Positions 31,311 to 35,102 of a DNA stretch of 35,102 nucleotides are shown in pieces. A model generated the notes under the pieces. It worked only from the letters and a program-made list of their open reading frames with translations. It was not told the DNA's origin and made no database searches. Numbering within the stretch: position 1 is the stretch's first letter; every line of letters begins with the position of its first letter. Origin of the DNA: a virus. Where the stretch lies: the IMG/VR virus record IMGVR_UViG_3300042484_002649, positions 1 through 35,102 of that record, one strand, 5' to 3'. The translations under genes were made by a program, and so were the position numbers.

Positions 31311-31886
31311 ATGACAATTCAAACAATTAATATCGGCAATGTGGTAAATGATGGCCTAGGCGATGATCTACGCACGGCTTTTCAAAAGGTAAATGCTAAC
31401 TTCAGTGATTTAAATTCGCAATTGACCATCACTGCTGTGAACATCAATGACACTGGCGTAGGTGTGTTTAAAGAAAAGGCAGGCACAGAACTGCGATTTA
31501 AAAAACTGGTCAGCGGTACAAAAATGCTGCTTACTGACACAGACACCAGCATAGTGGTTAACAGCACAGCTCCAGATGCATTTATCAGAATAGACACTGA
31601 CGCCGGGGTGATGTTAGCCAGCACACATCAACAGATCACTATAGCAGGTACGGCAGCTCCGGGGTCTACCACCAGCGTCAAAGACATTGAGGTCACGGCG
31701 TTTAATTCTACTCTGTCAATAAAGACCATTATACCTGTCACAGACATATTAACCTCATATGATTTTGGCGCTATCACCGGTACTCTTAATAACTCCATGC
31801 AGGCGCTGTTCGCAGCATCTAATATGGACTTTGGCACAATTACTCTGCCAGGCAGATTTGATCTAGACTGCGGCAGCATTGTTTAA
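31311..31886 (+). CDS. Structural protein with fibre-docking module
   Basis: This 191-residue protein begins TIQTINIGNVVNDGLGDDLR then AFQKVNANFSDLN, the third clear copy of the N-terminal docking module in this cluster. The rest is a beta-rich domain (FKKLVSGTKMLLTDTDTSIVV) with a C-terminus ending FDLDCGSIV. It is short for a fibre, so it may be a connector or an adaptor on which longer fibres assemble. The next gene starts 12 nt later. Confidence 0.72.
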   Translation: MTIQTINIGNVVNDGLGDDLRTAFQKVNANFSDLNSQLTITAVNINDTGVGVFKEKAGTELRFKKLVSGTKMLLTDTDTSIVVNSTAPDAFIRIDTDAGVMLASTHQQITIAGTAAPGSTTSVKDIEVTAFNSTLSIKTIIPVTDILTSYDFGAITGTLNNSMQALFAASNMDFGTITLPGRFDLDCGSIV

Positions 31887-31898
31887 GGTGAAATCTAG

Positions 31899-34373
31899 AT
31901 GATAACCTGGATCACTCCCGCTGGCAGTCTAGGCATACTCACCGAACGTATCATAGTCGATCTGCCATTGTCTGCCACTAGCGATCTTGGCGCAGTCACC
32001 ATGACACTGTTGGCAGGTGCCCTGCCTAGAGGTCTCAGACTCAACAATAATGCTATTAAAGGTTCGCCTACTGAGGTCAAGGTCTACACCACCAGTAAAT
32101 TTGTGATCCGAGCTTCTGATGGTGTAGACATAGAAGACCGCACCTTCAGCATGACAGTGGACGGATCGGATGCTCCTATATGGTTAACACAAGAAGGATT
32201 CCTTAACATAGGTCCTGCTGAAGCCTACTTTGTCTTAGACAATGCTCAGGTTAACTTTCAATTAGAAGTCGCTGACACAGATTTAATCGCCGGTGATCAG
32301 TTGGAATTTTATCTAGTACCTAACGGCGGACTACTACCTCCAGGTTTATCTCTGAGCCGAACGGGAGTAATTTCTGGTTTCACTGATCCTATATTTGCTC
32401 TAGAATATCTTAGAGATGCATCTGGAGGCTACGATACGGCACCTTTGGATGTAGCTCCATTAGATTTCGTTGAAGCTAGATCCAACGGGTTTGATACATT
32501 TGTCTATGATTCACAATATTTTGACTACAACGAGCCCAGCCGATCACCTAGAAGACTCAGCAGAATCTACACATTTATTGTAGCTGTCACTGACGGTGTA
32601 CATACAGAAACTAGATTGTTTAAGATCTATGTGGTAACTGAAGAATTTTTACAGGCAGATAACTCCATTGTACAGGTCGATACCAATCTGTTTACATCAG
32701 ATGCTAATAGCAATCGAACTCCTATATGGATTACTGAAAGTGATCTTGGGCGATTCCGAGCCAACAATTACGTAACTATTTTTCTAGATGTGTATGATCC
32801 TCCTACTTTGACTGGAACTATAACATATTTTCTATTACCCACTAACGCAGACGGATCACTAAGTCAACTTCCCCCAGGCATGGCTCTAGACAGTGTCACT
32901 GGAGAAATAGCGGGACGTGTGCCCTATCAGGCCAGAGTATCAAGAACTTATAACTTTACTATGCGGGCTGCTAATTTTACCAGCATCTTGGCCTATTCTA
33001 ATTATACACTTAAAGGCACATGGAACAACAGCACCGCTTATCTAGTCAATGATGCTGTGATATATCTAGGACTGATCTATATCTGTACTGTGGCACATCG
33101 CAATCGACTGCCCACAGATGTAGAATTCTGGATCGCGGGGGTTTCAACCGCTGACAAACAGTTCACCGTGGAAATAGTAGGCGAAATTGACAGCGCAGTA
33201 GCATGGATCACCGACAGTGATCTCGGAACTATCAAACCTAACCAACCCAGTCAAAAATATGTTCAAGCAGAAACACTGCTGTATGGTGGTAGGGTAGGTT
33301 ATGAATTTGTATCAGGTACACTGCCGCCAGGACTGACATTTGTGCCTACGGGTGATATCCAAGGCAAGGTCAAACAGTTCGCAGATGAGGCTGGTCCAGG
33401 CCTGACTAGATTCTATGAACGTGTAGACAGTCTAGCACCTGCAGAGGACAGTTCCACCTTGAGTAAAGATTTCACCGGTGCATTCGACGGCGGTGTAACA
33501 GGATTTGACAAAAAGTTTACATTCACTATACGAGCTCGAGACAGTGTGAACTTCGCTACTCTTAACAGAACTTTTAGTATAACAGTTGTAGCAGAAAACA
33601 CTAAAACATTCGCTAATCTATATGTTAAAGCCTTCCAGACCAAGAGCAAAAGACTAGCCTGGTATAATTTTATCACAGACGTAACTATTTTCCAACCCAG
33701 TGATTTGTATAGGTACGGTGATTCAAATTTTGGTGTGCAGACCGCATTACAGATCTTGGTATATGCAGGTATAGAAAGTGTAGAAGCTGTTCGCTATGTA
33801 CAGAGCATGAGCAGAAATCACTATCGCAAGAGATTACAGTTCGGAGATCTAGGTGTGGCAAAAGCCAAAGATCAACAAACTCAAGAAACTATATATGAAG
33901 TTATCTATGTCAACATTGTTGATCCTTTAGAAAAAGATGGTCGTAGTATCAGCGGCACGGTAAATTTACCTAACAACATTAATAGTCCTGTTCTTATCAG
34001 CTATGACAGCATAAAAATTGACAGTGATATACCATTAGTCAGTGACCGAGATCATCAAAGAATATTTCCAAATAGTTTAAAAAATATGCGTAGGCGAATG
34101 GCCGACACTGGTGCTAATGATCGTGAATTTTTACCTCTCTGGATGCGTAGCATACAGGATGCTGGATCATACGAACCAGGTTATGTAAAAGCTCTGCCCC
34201 TGTGCTACTGTAATCCCGGCACAGCAATCAATGTTTTGGCCAGAATTCGGGCTAGTGGGTTTGATTTTAAAACCGTTGATTTCGTAGCAGATAGATACGT
34301 CATAGATATTGTAGACGGAGAAATAGATGATAAATACCTTGCATTTCCGCAACGTGGAGAAAAATTACCTTGA
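31899..34373 (+). CDS. Baseplate/virion structural protein with He_PIG (Ig-like) domains
   Basis: This 824-residue protein has repeated Ig-like domains of the He_PIG pattern: LPRGLRLNNNAIKGSPTEV, LPPGLSLSRTGVISGF, LPPGMALDSVTGEIAGRVP and LPPGLTFVPTGDIQGKV. Each is preceded by IWxTxxxLG-type strands. The C-terminal 250 residues are different: FQTKSKRLAWYNFI, then REFLPLWMRSIQDAGSYEPG and YVKALPLCYCNPGTA. They match a conserved end I associate with baseplate-type proteins of T4-like cyanophages. It probably forms part of the baseplate periphery where fibres attach. The stop overlaps the TTG start of the next gene. Confidence 0.78.
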   Translation: MITWITPAGSLGILTERIIVDLPLSATSDLGAVTMTLLAGALPRGLRLNNNAIKGSPTEVKVYTTSKFVIRASDGVDIEDRTFSMTVDGSDAPIWLTQEGFLNIGPAEAYFVLDNAQVNFQLEVADTDLIAGDQLEFYLVPNGGLLPPGLSLSRTGVISGFTDPIFALEYLRDASGGYDTAPLDVAPLDFVEARSNGFDTFVYDSQYFDYNEPSRSPRRLSRIYTFIVAVTDGVHTETRLFKIYVVTEEFLQADNSIVQVDTNLFTSDANSNRTPIWITESDLGRFRANNYVTIFLDVYDPPTLTGTITYFLLPTNADGSLSQLPPGMALDSVTGEIAGRVPYQARVSRTYNFTMRAANFTSILAYSNYTLKGTWNNSTAYLVNDAVIYLGLIYICTVAHRNRLPTDVEFWIAGVSTADKQFTVEIVGEIDSAVAWITDSDLGTIKPNQPSQKYVQAETLLYGGRVGYEFVSGTLPPGLTFVPTGDIQGKVKQFADEAGPGLTRFYERVDSLAPAEDSSTLSKDFTGAFDGGVTGFDKKFTFTIRARDSVNFATLNRTFSITVVAENTKTFANLYVKAFQTKSKRLAWYNFITDVTIFQPSDLYRYGDSNFGVQTALQILVYAGIESVEAVRYVQSMSRNHYRKRLQFGDLGVAKAKDQQTQETIYEVIYVNIVDPLEKDGRSISGTVNLPNNINSPVLISYDSIKIDSDIPLVSDRDHQRIFPNSLKNMRRRMADTGANDREFLPLWMRSIQDAGSYEPGYVKALPLCYCNPGTAINVLARIRASGFDFKTVDFVADRYVIDIVDGEIDDKYLAFPQRGEKLP

Positions 34374-34951
34374 CAAGCCTTATCAATTTCGCAGCAATAA
34401 ATGAAAACTTTCCTGTAGCTGGACAGGACAATGATACACAGGTATTCAGAGATAACTTTGATACCATAAAAACCAACTTTTCAGCAGCCAAAACTGAAAT
34501 TGAAGATCTACAGGATAATGTGGCCCGCACCGACGTTGACAGTGATTTTAACTATAATGTGGCCACTGCTATCACTCTACAAGACGCATACTTCCGTAAA
34601 AAAGATTATGGTGCTACAATAATAGTAGGAACCCAGGAGGTCAGTTTTAAACAGGCCATGTATCACATCATAAAGTTTGGTACTAACTGTGCTATTGAAT
34701 TAACAGAGTTTCCTACCGCTGCGGTAGATGTAACCGGGCTTGGACAGGTAGGTAAAGCTACTCTTGAACTCTACGGCGATGGTACCGCAAGGACCATCAC
34801 ATTCACTCTAACAGGTAGTACTGTGTTGAAAAAGTCCCCAGGATTTCCTGGCAGTCTCACTGTTACGTCTGCTACCAATCCTGTGATCATCGAAGTTTGG
34901 CAACACAGCGAAGCCATTATATTTCTTAACTATCTAGGCGCATACAGCTAA
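34370..34951 (+). CDS. Phage structural protein, fibre-associated (TTG start)
   Basis: This 193-residue protein starts at TTG overlapping the previous stop (TTGA), with GGAG 10 nt upstream. The N-terminus, TSLINFAAINENFPVAGQDND then FRDNFDTIKTNFSAAKTEIEDLQDNV, is a diverged docking helix with the NF..IK.NF pattern. The remainder is a beta domain ending IEVWQHSEAIIFLNYLGAYS. It is likely a small virion protein near the baseplate. Its stop overlaps the next gene's ATG by one base. Confidence 0.7.
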   Translation: MTSLINFAAINENFPVAGQDNDTQVFRDNFDTIKTNFSAAKTEIEDLQDNVARTDVDSDFNYNVATAITLQDAYFRKKDYGATIIVGTQEVSFKQAMYHIIKFGTNCAIELTEFPTAAVDVTGLGQVGKATLELYGDGTARTITFTLTGSTVLKKSPGFPGSLTVTSATNPVIIEVWQHSEAIIFLNYLGAYS

Positions 34952-35102
34952 TGTTTCATCCTTTAGAAAGTGATTTGAGCCTGCTAAAAGATCAGGATGT
35001 TGAACTCAAACTGATCGAATTGAACAAAAAATACCCCACAGCGGCCCGTTTGGGCAGTAGAGATCTCTTGACACAGCTATCAACTTTCATTACAATATAT
35101 AG
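34951..35102 (+). CDS. Conserved phage protein, partial (cut by right edge)
   Basis: The frame is open from ATG 34951 through the last base. The 50 complete codons begin MFHPLESDLSLLKDQDVELKL and continue IELNKKYPTAARLGSRDLLTQL. The pattern 'HPL..DLS.LKD.ELE.K..EL..KY..AAR' matches a small helical protein family of T4-like marine phages. Only the N-terminal part is visible; function unknown. Confidence 0.75.
   Translation, partial: MFHPLESDLSLLKDQDVELKLIELNKKYPTAARLGSRDLLTQLSTFITIY

Overview
The window looks like part of the genome of a large T4-like myovirus (the cyanophage/pelagiphage style of genome) that probably infects a Gram-negative, Burkholderiales-like bacterium. The phage call rests on the right-hand 15 kb, a run of very long co-directional fibre and baseplate-type genes. 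It is supported by ThyX, a UvsE-type UV endonuclease, small phage-type conserved proteins, head-to-tail packing with 1-14 nt overlaps, and recurring T4-late-type promoter motifs (nnTAAATA). The host guess is an inference. It comes from a Burkholderiales-type porin (signal peptide, then AQVTVYGVIDTS, ending in HRF) and from genes of the tripartite tricarboxylate transporter (TTT), a family greatly expanded in that order.

Layout. (1) 1-6.6 kb, accessory metabolic region. A minus-strand tctB-tctA pair runs off the left edge. Divergent to it are a QueC-like PP-loop ATPase and an Asp/Asn-hydroxylase-like oxygenase. A minus-strand block from 6560 to 2073 then holds a porin followed by six genes, each carrying an HxD...H iron-binding pattern. 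With the plus-strand gene this makes seven predicted Fe(II)/2-oxoglutarate-type oxygenases in about 4.2 kb. (2) 6.6-9.3 kb: a strong promoter drives an unusual 111-nt tRNA-like RNA and a histone H1/Hc1-like gene, followed by a methyltransferase-like gene, a probable structural gene, thyX and two small genes. (3) 9.3-14.2 kb: two transcription units, each with a perfect TTGACA-N17-TATAAT promoter, encoding conserved phage proteins of unknown function and ending at a clear intrinsic terminator (14228-14255). (4) 14.3-19.3 kb: a fibre-like gene, a Rossmann-like (MptE/DUF115-like) gene, queD with a structured leader, a small membrane protein, kdsA, a glycosyltransferase and uvsE. (5) 19.3-19.9 kb: two small minus-strand genes, one a membrane-anchored dockerin-like protein with a histone-like tail and one a zinc ribbon. 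(6) 19.9-35.1 kb: the virion adhesion module. It holds a 2479-residue fibre, a fibre with a YadA-like beta-roll, a third fibre, a C-type-lectin-like small protein, another docking-domain protein, a He_PIG/Ig-like baseplate protein, a further structural protein, and the start of a conserved gene cut by the right edge.

How the parts may fit together. The porin, TctA and TctB-like proteins point to remodelling of carboxylate uptake across both host membranes. The oxygenase array consumes 2-oxoglutarate, a dicarboxylate of the type some TTT systems carry, so a functional link is possible but unproven. KdsA, the glycosyltransferase and the MptE-like protein suggest modification of surface glycans. 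ThyX, the QueC-like protein, QueD and UvsE fit nucleotide supply, deazapurine chemistry and DNA repair. Promoters fall into two classes: consensus sigma70-type, and T4-late-type upstream of several fibre, oxygenase and accessory genes. Two protein genes and the tRNA-like RNA appear to begin exactly at their predicted transcription start.
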